Shown piece by piece: positions 34,238 through 42,977 of a stretch of 64,000 nucleotides of DNA. This stretch comes from CAIZQW01 sp942493055. GTDB lineage: Bacteria; Verrucomicrobiota; Kiritimatiellia; RFP12; UBA1067. A program made the position numbers and the translations under genes. Positions within the stretch are counted from its first letter, which is position 1; the number at the start of each line of letters is the position of its first letter. Location of the stretch: contig OW818680.1 in NCBI GenBank assembly GCA_942493055.1, forward strand, positions 1,798,001 to 1,862,000, read 5' to 3'. The notes below the pieces were generated by a model. It was not told where the DNA came from and did not search any database. It saw only the letters and a list, made by a program, of their open reading frames with translations.

Positions 34238-34894
34238 TCACTCCATTGCGCCCGCTTCGTGGTCGCAATCCCCTCTGCCTTCGTGGTGAAAATCCATGCG
34301 CTCCCACGGCTCAATCACAGGAGGCGGGATCGCCGCCTTCTTAATCGACTTGATCAGCCAGGCCATATTTTTCCCGATCGTCCGCATCTGCTGCATGCCC
34401 TCGCGGTCGTGGCGGACCTCCTCGGGCGTGGTGCCATGGACACCGTTCCAGTAGCGCCCTGACACAATCGGCATGCGTGAAATCGAAAAATACTTGTTCA
34501 GCCGGTCAAAGGCTGAGCCTGCACCGCCCCGACGGCAACTCACAACCGCCGCGGCCGGCTTGAAGGCGTATTGGTCATTCTTGAAGAAGAAGGCGCGATC
34601 GAGCAGCGCGCACAGGGCGCCATTCGCGCCCGCATAATAAACAGGCGAGCCGATGACGATGCCATCCGCCTTTGCCATGCCCTGAATCAGCACATTCACG
34701 CGGTCGCTCTCAAAAATGCAGCGCTTGGTCTCGCGGCATTTTCCGCAGGCTGTGCAGCCATAGACGGGCTTCACACCCAGATGAAAAAACGAGGTGTCAA
34801 TCCCCTCTTCATTCAAGACCTTCGCCACTTCGCTCAAGGCTGTAAAGGTACACCCCTCCTGATTCGGACTTCCATTGACCAGTAATACGTTCAT
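34238..34894 (-). CDS. Iron-sulfur flavoprotein-type NAD(P)H-dependent FMN reductase
   Basis: The 218-aa protein has the FMN-binding start VLLVNGSPNQEGCTF and IGSPVYYAGANG. Between them, CTACGKCRETKRC gives Cys in CX2CX2CX5C spacing near residues 50-62, close to the compact cluster motif of archaeal iron-sulfur flavoprotein Isf. That suggests a 4Fe-4S plus FMN electron carrier. Otherwise it is a plain NADPH:FMN reductase-family protein. A start with an Rbs-like AGGAG is close upstream. Confidence 0.82.
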   Translation of the reverse strand: MNVLLVNGSPNQEGCTFTALSEVAKVLNEEGIDTSFFHLGVKPVYGCTACGKCRETKRCIFESDRVNVLIQGMAKADGIVIGSPVYYAGANGALCALLDRAFFFKNDQYAFKPAAAVVSCRRGGAGSAFDRLNKYFSISRMPIVSGRYWNGVHGTTPEEVRHDREGMQQMRTIGKNMAWLIKSIKKAAIPPPVIEPWERMDFHHEGRGDCDHEAGAME

Positions 34895-34918
34895 AGCTCC
34901 TACTCCTCTCCTGTTAGA

Positions 34919-35695
34919 CTAGACGCGATACCGCGCGCTGATGGTTTTTTGCTGAAGGGATTCGATGATGATATCCGGACGACGGCAGGAGGCCGCAGTC
35001 TCCCGCATCAAGCATTGGGCCAGATAATGCGTGTTGCACTCTTCGCTGAGATGCGCCAGCAACAACAGACGCAGACGATCCGAAAGCACCTGCTGCAAGA
35101 GTTCGTTGGCCTGCACATTGGAGAGGTGTCCGCTACGCCCGGCAATACGCGTCTTGAGCGGCCACGGACGATTGGAGGCCATGAGCATATCATAGTCATG
35201 GTTGCTCTCCAGAACAATCGCGTCACACGACGAGAGCTTGTTGATGATCAGAGGCGTCGGCTGTCCCAAGTCCGTGACAATGGCTAATCTTCCATTCCCC
35301 TGTGTGATAATAAAGCCCACAGGATCAGAAGCGTCATGCGGAACGGAAAAGGCATCAATATGCAACTGTCCGATGTCGAAGGACGAGGCTGTCTCAAAAA
35401 TTTCCCAGTTCAGTTTCCCCTTGGGAAAGGCGCGGTCAATGCCGGAGGCCGTCCCCTCATTGGCGAGCAGGCGCACTGAATACTTTTTGGAGAAGACCTC
35501 CGCCCCCCGATAGTGATCCACATGGTCATGCGAAAAAATAATCGCGTTAATCGTGGCGGGGTCGATCTGTGCCGCTTCGAGGCGTGCGACAATCTCGCGC
35601 GCGGACAAACCGATATCCACCAGAAAGGCGGTTTCGCCATCCGTCACGTAGGTGCAGTTCCCCTTGCTGCCACTCGCTAAAACACAAAATTCCAT
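34919..35695 (-). CDS. MBL-fold metallo-hydrolase (YycJ/WalJ-like)
   Basis: The 258-aa protein opens FCVLASGSKGNCTYV and has the zinc motif FSHDHVDHYRG near residue 55, plus LAIVTDLGQPTP and VLESNHDYDML, the WalJ-type layout. Such enzymes are exonuclease-like hydrolases; a DNA or small-molecule substrate cannot be told apart. It begins over the stop of the 142-aa gene. Confidence 0.88.
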   Translation of the reverse strand: MEFCVLASGSKGNCTYVTDGETAFLVDIGLSAREIVARLEAAQIDPATINAIIFSHDHVDHYRGAEVFSKKYSVRLLANEGTASGIDRAFPKGKLNWEIFETASSFDIGQLHIDAFSVPHDASDPVGFIITQGNGRLAIVTDLGQPTPLIINKLSSCDAIVLESNHDYDMLMASNRPWPLKTRIAGRSGHLSNVQANELLQQVLSDRLRLLLLAHLSEECNTHYLAQCLMRETAASCRRPDIIIESLQQKTISARYRV

Positions 35696-36123
35696 TACGC
35701 TCCGCTATCCAGTCCAATGCGATAATATTTAATAAAGGTCGTGATCACATCCTCTTGGGTCACCGCTGCAATCGTATAGTTCTGCGGATCTGCCCGGAAC
35801 ATGCTCTCATATTTTGTGAGGCGTTGGCCACGGTTCACCCGTATCTCAGCACGGGGCAAAATACCGATCTGCACATAATGCTTCATCACGCGGAAACTGA
35901 TCTCTTCCGTCTCATTCGAGCGCACGGAAAGAGTGACTGAAGCCGGGGCCCGCCGGACTTGCACCTCGCGATTGTACCGCTTGGTAAACTCCTCTGCGAT
36001 TTCGTTCAATGCAGGCACGGCCACGGTGTCCAGGAACGCCTCAAAAACAGCGTTTTCCTGTTCAGCGCGCGTGACACGCGCCTTGCATTCCATAATGCTG
36101 CCCAACTCATTTTTCCAATCCAT
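35695..36123 (-). CDS. Conserved-looking hypothetical protein
   Basis: No family recognised. The 142-aa protein has a helical start (about residues 15-50, QENAVFEAFLDTVAVPALNEIAEEF) and a strand-rich middle (VQVRRAPASVTLSVRSNE, then RVMKHYVQIGI). It overlaps the MBL-fold gene by one base, so the two probably share a transcript. No signal or membrane segment. Confidence 0.65.
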   Translation of the reverse strand: MDWKNELGSIMECKARVTRAEQENAVFEAFLDTVAVPALNEIAEEFTKRYNREVQVRRAPASVTLSVRSNETEEISFRVMKHYVQIGILPRAEIRVNRGQRLTKYESMFRADPQNYTIAAVTQEDVITTFIKYYRIGLDSGA

Positions 36124-36161
36124 AGTATCGTTTCTCCATACAGGCGATCATCCGGTCGCCC

Positions 36162-37643
36162 TTATTTGGCCAAGTAGGCATTCATCGCCGCCGCGGCGCG
36201 GCGACCTTCGCCCATCGCAAGAATAACCGTTGCAGCGCCCAGTACAATGTCACCGCCGGCATAGATGCCCTCGATCGATGACTTTCCTGTCTCATCCACA
36301 GTGATATTGCCCCACTTGTTGACCGTCAACCCTGCCGTGGTCTGGCTGATCAGCGGATTCGATCCATTGCCAATGGCGACAATCACCGAATCCATATCCA
36401 TGAGGAACTCGCTCCCCTTGATCTCGACAGGGCTGCGGCGACCCGATGCATCCGGCTCGCCCAGTTCATAACGCAGGCACTCGATCTGCTTGACGCAATC
36501 ATTTTCATCCCCCAAGATCCGGATGGCGTTTTGCAGCAGATGGAACTGGACGCCCTCCTCCTTGGCATGCGCGACCTCTTCAACACGCGCAGGCATCTCT
36601 TTTTCGGTGCGGCGATAAATCAGATGCACCTCTTCCGCGCCGAGACGCACGGCGGTACGGGCCGCATCCATGGCCACATTGCCGCCGCCCAGCACAGCGA
36701 CCTTCTTTGCTTGATAGATCGGTGTATGCGCACGCGCCGAATCATAAGCCTTCATCAAGTTGGAGCGCGTCAGATATTCGTTCGCCGAAAAGACACCGAC
36801 CAGATTCTCGCCCGGGATGTTCATGAATTTTGGCAGCCCCGCCCCTGTCCCGATAAAGACCGCGTCAAAGCCGTCCTTCTCCATCAGATCCTTGATCTTT
36901 CGCGTGCGCCCGACTACAAAATTCATTTCCAGTTTCACGCCCATCGCAAGCAGCGTGTCGATCTCCTGTTGCACGATGGCCTTGGGCAGGCGGAACTCCG
37001 GGATGCCATAAACGAGCACGCCGCCTGGCTTGTGGAAGGCCTCGAACATCACAACCTCATGGCCTTCGCGACGGATATCCGCCGCCACCGTGATACTTGC
37101 AGGCCCGCTGCCAATCACCGCCACGCGCTTGCCTGTGGCCGGCTTGACCGCGGGAACCCCCTGCTTCGCTTTTTCACGCTGAAGGTCGGCGACGTAGCGC
37201 TCGACACGGCCAATGGAGACCGCCAATTCCTGATTTTTCAACGCCTTGCCCAGGGTGCAGGGCGCCTGGCACTGCGTCTCCTGAGGGCAGACGCGTCCGC
37301 AGACCGCCGGCAGCAAACTGTTCTCGCGGATGATCGCGACCGACTCATCAAAGCGCCCCTCTGCAGCGGCCTTGAGAAAATCAGGGATGCGAATCCCCAC
37401 CGGGCACCCCTTGATGCACGGCGCTGTCTTACATTGCAAGCAGCGCATGGATTCGACACGCGCCTGCTCAGCCGTATACCCGAGCGAGACCTCCGTCATG
37501 TTATGCGCCCGCACATGCGGATCTTGCGTCGGCATCTCCTGAACCGGGATGGCCATGCGATCCTTCGGCGTGAGATTTTTGTCCTTCAGCTCCGCAAGCT
37601 TTGCGGAAGCTTCGCTGTAAAGTGTTTCAGGTGTCTTATGCAT
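36162..37643 (-). CDS. NADPH-dependent ferredoxin:NADP oxidoreductase, NfnB/GltD-type subunit
   Basis: The 493-aa flavoprotein has an N-terminal [4Fe-4S] domain with CLQCKTAPCIKGCPVG and CGRVCPQETQCQAPC, then a FAD domain with VAVIGSGPASITVAADIRREG and the NAD(P) motif VAVLGGGNVAMDAARTAVR. GEPDASGRR and IEGIYAGGDIVLGAATVILAMGEG are typical. With the next gene it forms the Nfn-type electron-bifurcating complex that couples NADH, NADPH and ferredoxin. GltD of glutamate synthase is the alternative, but the NfnA partner favours Nfn. Confidence 0.88.
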   Translation of the reverse strand: MHKTPETLYSEASAKLAELKDKNLTPKDRMAIPVQEMPTQDPHVRAHNMTEVSLGYTAEQARVESMRCLQCKTAPCIKGCPVGIRIPDFLKAAAEGRFDESVAIIRENSLLPAVCGRVCPQETQCQAPCTLGKALKNQELAVSIGRVERYVADLQREKAKQGVPAVKPATGKRVAVIGSGPASITVAADIRREGHEVVMFEAFHKPGGVLVYGIPEFRLPKAIVQQEIDTLLAMGVKLEMNFVVGRTRKIKDLMEKDGFDAVFIGTGAGLPKFMNIPGENLVGVFSANEYLTRSNLMKAYDSARAHTPIYQAKKVAVLGGGNVAMDAARTAVRLGAEEVHLIYRRTEKEMPARVEEVAHAKEEGVQFHLLQNAIRILGDENDCVKQIECLRYELGEPDASGRRSPVEIKGSEFLMDMDSVIVAIGNGSNPLISQTTAGLTVNKWGNITVDETGKSSIEGIYAGGDIVLGAATVILAMGEGRRAAAAMNAYLAK

Positions 37644-37644
37644 A

Positions 37645-38481
37645 TTATAGACCTATTTTGCAATGGTGTTCATTGTGGTCGGCATCTTCACGGGGTTTGT
37701 AGGCGCGCAGACGCTTCATCATATTGTCAAAATCAACGAGGTGCCCATCGAACTCCGGGCCGTCCACGCAGACAAACTTGGTCTTGCCCCCGACGGTCAC
37801 GCGGCAGCCGCCGCACATGCCTGTCCCGTCAATCATGATGGTGTTCAGCGAAACCACGGTCGGCACGCTGTACGGACGGGTCGTCTCTGCCCCGAACTTC
37901 ATCATGATGGGCGGCCCGATAATGACGGCCATGTCCGGCTTCGGCGTCTGCTCACAGAGTTCCTTGAGCGGGACCGTCACAAGCGCCTTACGTCCATACG
38001 AGCCGTCATCGGTCACGATGATCAGTTCGTCCGCGATCTTGCGCATCTCCTCCTCCATGATGAGGAGATCCTTATTACGCGCACCCATGATGATGGTCAC
38101 CTTGTTGCCGGCAGCCTTCATGCCCTGCGCGATCGGATGCAGGGGCGCCACGCCGATACCGCCACCGACACAGACGACATGTCCAAAATTTTCAATGTGC
38201 GTCGGCTGCCCGAGCGGACCGAGCACCGCGGGAATCGTGTCGCCAACCTGCTTGTCAGCCAACATATGCGTCGTGCGTCCAACAGCTTGAAATATCAACG
38301 TAATAGTCCCTTTTTCTGCATCTGCATCCGCAATGGTCAACGGAATCCGTTCGCCGACATCATTGTCGATCTGCAAAATAATAAACTGGCCCGGCTTGCG
38401 TTCGCGTGCAATCAGAGGAGCTTCAACCTCCATGCGAAAGACGTCAGCCGACAACTGCTTCTTGAAAACGATTTTATACAT
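37645..38481 (-). CDS. NfnA-type FAD/NAD-binding subunit (SudB/PyrK-like)
   Basis: The protein starts YKIVFKKQLSADVFRMEVEAP (ferredoxin-reductase fold), has the FAD segment GQFIILQIDNDVGERIPL, the NAD segment CVGGGIGVAPLHPIAQG and a C-terminal [2Fe-2S]-type motif GTGMCGGCRVTVGGKTKFVC. I set the start at 38481 with GGAG upstream. It begins the NfnAB operon, with only 1 bp to the next gene. Its presence fits an anaerobe balancing NADPH and ferredoxin. Confidence 0.88.
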   Translation of the reverse strand: MYKIVFKKQLSADVFRMEVEAPLIARERKPGQFIILQIDNDVGERIPLTIADADAEKGTITLIFQAVGRTTHMLADKQVGDTIPAVLGPLGQPTHIENFGHVVCVGGGIGVAPLHPIAQGMKAAGNKVTIIMGARNKDLLIMEEEMRKIADELIIVTDDGSYGRKALVTVPLKELCEQTPKPDMAVIIGPPIMMKFGAETTRPYSVPTVVSLNTIMIDGTGMCGGCRVTVGGKTKFVCVDGPEFDGHLVDFDNMMKRLRAYKPREDADHNEHHCKIGL

Positions 38482-38605
38482 GATAACTCCCAACATTTCG
38501 CCTCATTGGAGAAATGAAGTTTTAACAATAGCAAAATTCATACCCCCGTGCAAGAATAGGGAGATTAAGTAATGAGATTAAGTATGAAAGAGCCAACACG
38601 TCCCA

Positions 38606-38643
38606 ACTTACTGACACTTCTAAGACTTACTGACACTTCCTAG
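38606..38643. repeat. Two direct copies of a 19-bp repeat
   Basis: ACTTACTGACACTTCTAAG is followed at once by GACTTACTGACACTTCCTAG. It ends in the stop codon region of the SDR gene. Confidence 0.65.
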
Positions 38644-39482
38644 ACTTGCACCAGATGCTGTCCGCCATCGACATAGATCGTCTGGCCTGTGACGGACTCA
38701 GCCTCCAGCAGCCAGCGGACCGCTGAAGCGACCTGTTCGACTGTCGGTCGCACCCCAAGGGGAAAGTGCCCGGCGGGCTCCTTTTCAGCAGGCCCCATCG
38801 GGCAAAGGACCGCTCCTGGAGCCACGGCATTGACACGCAGCACAGGCGCAAGGGCGCGCGCATCCGTCACGGTCGCCTGGGCCAGCAGCAATTTGGACTG
38901 CTCATACGGCGTCACCATGGCCACCTCATCGCTGATCCTGACAGCCTCTGGCGCGCTATCCCCGATTTGAAACGTGAGACGTGAGACGTTAAACCGCTGT
39001 CCGGACGCCGTCATCAGACTGGCGATCCGCTGGTCAAGCAGGTTCACCACGCTCCCCTTGGCCTGACGTGCATGGAGATGGCTGAACAGGCTATGCGCCA
39101 ACTGCACAGGCTGATGAAAATTGACACTGAGCAGATGCTGGTGTTCGAGCGCCGACATTTTGCTTTTCAATGAAAAGATCGCTGCATTGTTCACGAGCGC
39201 GTCCAGCCGATCCGTCAGCTTCAATGTGTCTGCAACAACTTTTTCTGCAGCATGGGAGCAGCCTAAGTCAGCCTTGACAGCCCACGCTCGTGCGCCCTGC
39301 AGCCGCAGACGCGCACACAACGCCTCAGCTTCAGCATGCGATCGATTGGCATGCACGACCACATTCCAACCCGCCGTTGCCAGCTCCGCTGCAATCGCTG
39401 CACCCATCCGGATTGCCCCACCGGTCACTAAGACAACGCGGTTTCTATCTTTTGATGGTTGACTTTCCATACGAACAAGCAT
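38640..39482 (-). CDS. Pteridine-reductase-like short-chain dehydrogenase
   Basis: The 280-aa SDR has VVLVTGGAIRMGAAIAAELA (TGx3GxG), LVNNAAIF and the catalytic Y-x3-K in TPYEQSK. ADLG and NRSHAEAEAL match the NADPH-binding FolM/pteridine-reductase group. The stretch between LLDQRIASL and YEQSK is about 40 residues longer than usual and contains FNVSRLTFQ, read from a dispersed repeat (about 38967-38991). The start may be 39470 (second Met). It is divergent from the HAD-like gene only 13-25 bp away. Confidence 0.8.
   Translation of the reverse strand: MLVRMESQPSKDRNRVVLVTGGAIRMGAAIAAELATAGWNVVVHANRSHAEAEALCARLRLQGARAWAVKADLGCSHAAEKVVADTLKLTDRLDALVNNAAIFSLKSKMSALEHQHLLSVNFHQPVQLAHSLFSHLHARQAKGSVVNLLDQRIASLMTASGQRFNVSRLTFQIGDSAPEAVRISDEVAMVTPYEQSKLLLAQATVTDARALAPVLRVNAVAPGAVLCPMGPAEKEPAGHFPLGVRPTVEQVASAVRWLLEAESVTGQTIYVDGGQHLVQV
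38967..38991. repeat. ACGTGAG-type repeat inside the SDR gene
   Basis: Tandem AACGTGAGACGTGAGACGTT in the coding region adds codons without a frameshift. Confidence 0.6.
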
Positions 39483-39495
39483 ACTTTATTTTCAC

Positions 39496-40401
39496 ATGAA
39501 ACAAAACGCTAATCTTTCGGTTGTTGACCGTGACCTGAAATATTACATCTTTGACTGGGATGACAATATCTTGCACATGCCCACGCGTATCCACCTGGAA
39601 CGACGGCTGCAGGATGGGTCATGGGTTCCCCATCTGGTTTCAACCTCGCTCTTTGCCGTGATTCGTAATGACACGCTCAATTATCGCCCGCCCGAGCATG
39701 ACTGGGCCAAGGCGTTCTGTGAATTCCGCGACTTCGACAGCGACGACGAAAGCAAGTTTTTGAAGGATGCCCGGACCGCCCTGGACACCCTGCTCAAGGG
39801 AGAATCCGAATCGCCCCCCAGCTTTGAAACCTTCAAGAAATCCCTCATCGAGGGGCGTATCTTTGCGATCGTCACGGCACGGGGCCACCGCAGTGACTCC
39901 TTGAAACGGGGCGTGCGCTTATTCATCGACCGCGTCTTAACCCCGGAAGAGCATGCCACCATGATCAGCAATTTGCGGGGCTATGTGATCAGTTATGATG
40001 GCGCGCCGGCCAACGAAGCCATGAGCGATCAGCAAATCTTAGATTACTACCTCTCGCTCAACAAGTATCATGCCGTCACCTCCCCCCAGTTTGAGCAGTT
40101 GGTCGAGGGGCGCGCCCCCGATTACAACACGTCTGAAGCCCGGAAACAATTTGCCATCCGCGATTTCCTGGATCACCTCTTCACGATCATTGAGCACATT
40201 GGCGTGCGCAAGCCCATCAGCGTGGGCTTTTCAGATGACGATCCGGCAAACATCCGGGCTGTTGAAGAGTACATCCGAGAGGAGCTCGTCAAACGCTTCC
40301 CGGCAGTCCGGTTCGTGGTCTATGACACCTCCGACCCCACACTGACCCAGGGACGGAAGCTTGTGGTTTCAGGCCAGCTTGAGTTCGGTTTCGAGATCTA
40401 A
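39496..40401 (+). CDS. HAD-like hydrolase-fold protein
   Basis: The 301-aa protein has YIFDWDDNILHMPT, a HAD-like motif 1 (DWDDN), IVTARGHRSDSLKRG as motif 2 and VGFSDDDPANIRAVEEYI as motif 4. Family members with this DWDDN form are not well characterised. Substrate and role are unknown. The ATG is 13-25 bp from the divergent SDR start, so promoters overlap coding sequence or the mRNA is leaderless. The gap to gdhA is about 270 bp. Confidence 0.75.
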   Translation: MKQNANLSVVDRDLKYYIFDWDDNILHMPTRIHLERRLQDGSWVPHLVSTSLFAVIRNDTLNYRPPEHDWAKAFCEFRDFDSDDESKFLKDARTALDTLLKGESESPPSFETFKKSLIEGRIFAIVTARGHRSDSLKRGVRLFIDRVLTPEEHATMISNLRGYVISYDGAPANEAMSDQQILDYYLSLNKYHAVTSPQFEQLVEGRAPDYNTSEARKQFAIRDFLDHLFTIIEHIGVRKPISVGFSDDDPANIRAVEEYIREELVKRFPAVRFVVYDTSDPTLTQGRKLVVSGQLEFGFEI

Positions 40402-40597
40402 TCCTCTCCTTTTTCCAAAAAAAGACAGCATACAAAAACGCAATACGACAAAAATGTCTTTCTTTTTTGTTTATTCATTTGTGCTAGTACTATAAATTTC
40501 TTACAGTTCCCATTATATTCAGGTTAATTGCCTCTCTATAGACGTGGCATCTCATGGAACATCTGGCCACAAGCCATCGACAACCCAATTTTTGGCA

Positions 40598-40613
40598 TGG
40601 CACAGGATTTGCT
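40598..40613 (+). promoter_or_regulatory. Sigma-54-type promoter of gdhA
   Basis: TGGCAC, 5 bp, TTGCT: the -24 GG (40599-40600) and -12 GC (40611-40612) are 10 bp apart, as RpoN promoters require, and match the consensus closely. It lies 56 bp before the gdhA ATG. This implies nitrogen-type control with an enhancer-binding protein; no NtrC-like site was clear upstream. Confidence 0.75.
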
Positions 40614-40668
40614 ACAATTACATAAAGCGATTTTTCGCTAACAAAAAAGAAAGAGGAGTTGATTCATC

Positions 40669-42009
40669 ATGAGTTATGTACAAACCGTACTGGAAAACGT
40701 CCGTAAACGTAATGCAAACGAACCCGAATTCTTGCAGGCTGTGCAGGAAGTATTGGAATCGCTGGAGCCTGTGATCAAGGCCCGCCCCATTTTTGAAAAG
40801 CAAAACATTTTGTCGCGCGTGGTTGAGCCGGAACGCCAGATTTTCTTCCGCGTACCCTGGAAAGATGACAAGGGCAACTACCAAGTCAACCGCGGCTTCC
40901 GTATTCAATTCAACAGCGCGATCGGCCCGTACAAAGGCGGTCTCCGTTTCCACCCGACCGTGAACCAGAGCATCCTGAAGTTCCTCGGTTTCGAGCAGAT
41001 CTTCAAGAACTCCCTCACCACCCTCCCCATGGGCGGCGGCAAGGGCGGTTCGGACTTCGATCCCAAGGGCAAATCTGACAACGAAGTCATGAGCTTCTGT
41101 CAGTCCTTCATGACCGAACTCTTCCGCCACATCGGCAATGACACCGACGTGCCTGCTGGTGACATCGGCGTGGGCGGCCGCGAAATCGGCTACATGTTCG
41201 GCCAATACAAGCGCCTGAGCAACGAATTTACGGGCGTGTTGACCGGCAAGGGGCGCAACTGGGGCGGCTCGCTGATCCGTCCGGAAGCGACCGGTTACGG
41301 CTGCGTCTATTTCGCACAGGAAATGCTCAAGGCCCGCAACGAAGGCTTCGAAGGCAAGGTTTGCACAGTCTCCGGTTCCGGCAACGTGGCACAGTACACG
41401 GTTGAGAAGCTGAACGATCTCGGCGCCAAGGCTGTGACGCTCTCCGACTCCAGCGGGTACATCTATGACGCAGACGGCATCTCCCCCGAGAAGCTGGCCT
41501 TTGTTATGGAGCTCAAGAACGTCAAGCGCGGCCGCATCAGCGACTACGCAAAGAAGTTCAAGAAGGCACAGTTCATCGCTGGCAAGACCCCTTGGGCGGT
41601 CAAGTGCGATTGCGCCTTCCCGAGCGCCACCCAGAACGAAGTTAACGGCAACGACGCCAAGACCCTCATCAAGAACGGCTGCAAGCTCGTCGCCGAAGGC
41701 GCGAACATGCCCAGCACGCCTGAAGCGGTCGAGCAGTTCGTCAAGGCGAAGCTGATGTACGGCCCTGGCAAGGCAGCCAATGCAGGCGGCGTGGCAACCT
41801 CGGGTCTCGAAATGAGCCAGAACTCCATCCGCTTGAGTTGGACGCGCGATGAAGTGGACCAGAAGCTCCACGGCATCATGTGCGCCATCCACCAGCAGTG
41901 CTGGGACGCAGCAGCCGAGTTCAACCACAAGGGCAACTACGTCATGGGCGCAAACATCGCCGGCTTCCTGAAGGTCGCGAATGCCATGGTCGATCAGGGC
42001 CTCGTATAA
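40669..42009 (+). CDS. gdhA: NADP-specific glutamate dehydrogenase
   Basis: The 446-aa enzyme makes glutamate from ammonia and 2-oxoglutarate. GPYKGGLRFHPTVNQSILKFLG, LPMGGGKGGSDFDPKGKSD, GDIGVGGREIGYMFGQYKRL and PGKAANAGGVATSGLEM are the family landmarks; GSGNVAQYTVEKL is the dinucleotide-binding loop. Length fits the hexameric NADP type. GAGGAG precedes the ATG. A sigma-54-type promoter upstream and a terminator downstream make it a monocistronic nitrogen gene. Confidence 0.96.
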   Translation: MSYVQTVLENVRKRNANEPEFLQAVQEVLESLEPVIKARPIFEKQNILSRVVEPERQIFFRVPWKDDKGNYQVNRGFRIQFNSAIGPYKGGLRFHPTVNQSILKFLGFEQIFKNSLTTLPMGGGKGGSDFDPKGKSDNEVMSFCQSFMTELFRHIGNDTDVPAGDIGVGGREIGYMFGQYKRLSNEFTGVLTGKGRNWGGSLIRPEATGYGCVYFAQEMLKARNEGFEGKVCTVSGSGNVAQYTVEKLNDLGAKAVTLSDSSGYIYDADGISPEKLAFVMELKNVKRGRISDYAKKFKKAQFIAGKTPWAVKCDCAFPSATQNEVNGNDAKTLIKNGCKLVAEGANMPSTPEAVEQFVKAKLMYGPGKAANAGGVATSGLEMSQNSIRLSWTRDEVDQKLHGIMCAIHQQCWDAAAEFNHKGNYVMGANIAGFLKVANAMVDQGLV

Positions 42010-42061
42010 GTGAACATCCGTTAAGTCGGGGCGGCTTCAAACCCGCCCTTTCAAAGCAAAA

Positions 42062-42084
42062 AACACCGGACAAAATCCGGTGTT
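42062..42084. terminator. Terminator after gdhA
   Basis: AACACCGGA and TCCGGTGTT pair around CAAAA, followed by TTTTT on the plus strand. Confidence 0.88.
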
Positions 42085-42113
42085 TTTTCATTTTACAGTC
42101 TGACAGAAGAAGC

Positions 42114-42362
42114 TTACTTGGTTGCTTCAGCCTTCTTGCAGCAGCCGCCTTCAGCGCCTTCCTTCTTGCAGCACGTCTTACCTTCGGCCTTCTTGGCGCA
42201 ACCGCATTTTTCGCACTTGCAAGCCGGATCCTTCTTCTCAGCCGTGCAGGTGCAGGTGCACTTCGCCGCCTCTTTCTTCGCAGCTCCGCTTGCGCAGTCT
42301 GCAGCAAGAGCCAGGGAACCGGCCATCACAACCGTCATCATCATTACGAGCATTGTTTTCAT
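42114..42362 (-). CDS. Small Cys-rich secreted protein, metallothionein-like in composition
   Basis: The 82-aa protein has a signal peptide (MKTMLVMMMTVVMAGSLALA) and a short mature part with 12 Cys, including TCTCT, CKCEKCGC, TCC and GCC, rich in Lys and Glu. It may bind metal in the periplasm. AGGAGAG lies upstream of the ATG at 42362. No family assigned. It lies in a mercury- and metalloid-flavoured genome region only by distance (about 30 kb), so a functional link is conjecture. Confidence 0.72.
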   Translation of the reverse strand: MKTMLVMMMTVVMAGSLALAADCASGAAKKEAAKCTCTCTAEKKDPACKCEKCGCAKKAEGKTCCKKEGAEGGCCKKAEATK

Positions 42363-42456
42363 GGTGTCTCTCCTACTTAATTTTTTAACGATTGGCATAG
42401 TCTACACGCTATGCCCTCTATTGTCTATTAAAATCATGGATTAGAAAGCAAAAAAA

Positions 42457-42482
42457 AAGGCACCGGGATGAACCGATGCCTT
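42457..42482 (-). terminator. Terminator of rpsU
   Basis: On the minus strand AAGGCATCGG pairs with CCGGTGCCTT around 6 bases, followed by a T-run. Confidence 0.85.
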
Positions 42483-42510
42483 GTTTGCATTGAATAGCGT
42501 GTTACGCTGC

Positions 42511-42711
42511 TCAACCCATTTCGCGCATGGCGCGACGGGAACGGCTGCGGATACGTGCGCGTGCTGATTTGAGACGTGTTTTGACACACGGTTTCTCGTA
42601 GTAACGGTTATTACGGAGCTGCTTGAGCAGTCCTTCCTTGTCCATTACCTTTTTCAGGCGCTTGAGGGCTCTCTCAACAGACTCGCCCTTCTTCATTCGC
42701 ATCTGGATCAC
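42511..42711 (-). CDS. rpsU: Ribosomal protein bS21
   Basis: The 66-aa basic protein has the bS21 pattern MRMKKGESVERALKRLKKV then RNNRYYEKPCVKTR and an Arg-rich tail. The start is a GTG at 42711: AAGGAGGT lies 7 bp upstream, while a longer ATG frame would read the tRNA. It binds 16S rRNA in the small subunit. It is cotranscribed in all likelihood with tRNA-Tyr just upstream. Confidence 0.92.
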   Translation of the reverse strand: MIQMRMKKGESVERALKRLKKVMDKEGLLKQLRNNRYYEKPCVKTRLKSARARIRSRSRRAMREMG

Positions 42712-42740
42712 GCTATTCACCTCCTTCCAACAGAAAAAAA

Positions 42741-42826
42741 TGGTGGTAGGACTTGGATTCGAACCAAGGAAGGCGTAAGCCAGCAGATTTACAGTCTGCC
42801 CCGGTTGGCCGCTTCGGTATCCTACC
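42741..42826 (-). tRNA. tRNA-Tyr (GTA)
   Basis: On the minus strand the acceptor GGTAGGA pairs with TCCTACC, the anticodon is GTA in CTGTAAAT, the T-loop is GGTTCGAATCC, and the variable arm is long as in class II tRNAs. The CCA end is encoded (42743-42741). Confidence 0.95.
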
Positions 42827-42977
42827 ATTCGCAAAAAAGAGATAGTAAATTAACAAACGGACTCCAAAAGCGCAAGGCAGAAATTTAATTATTTTGAAAT
42901 CGCAAAACATGTTTACCCATGATATTATTCTTTAACGTTTTTAAAACTTAAAATGTATTGTTCATAACCCTTTTATC

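Noticed and set aside
40669..41928. Long minus-strand frame opposite gdhA (436 aa)
   Set aside because: It is an antisense shadow of a highly conserved gene in a GC-rich region. It has no family match.
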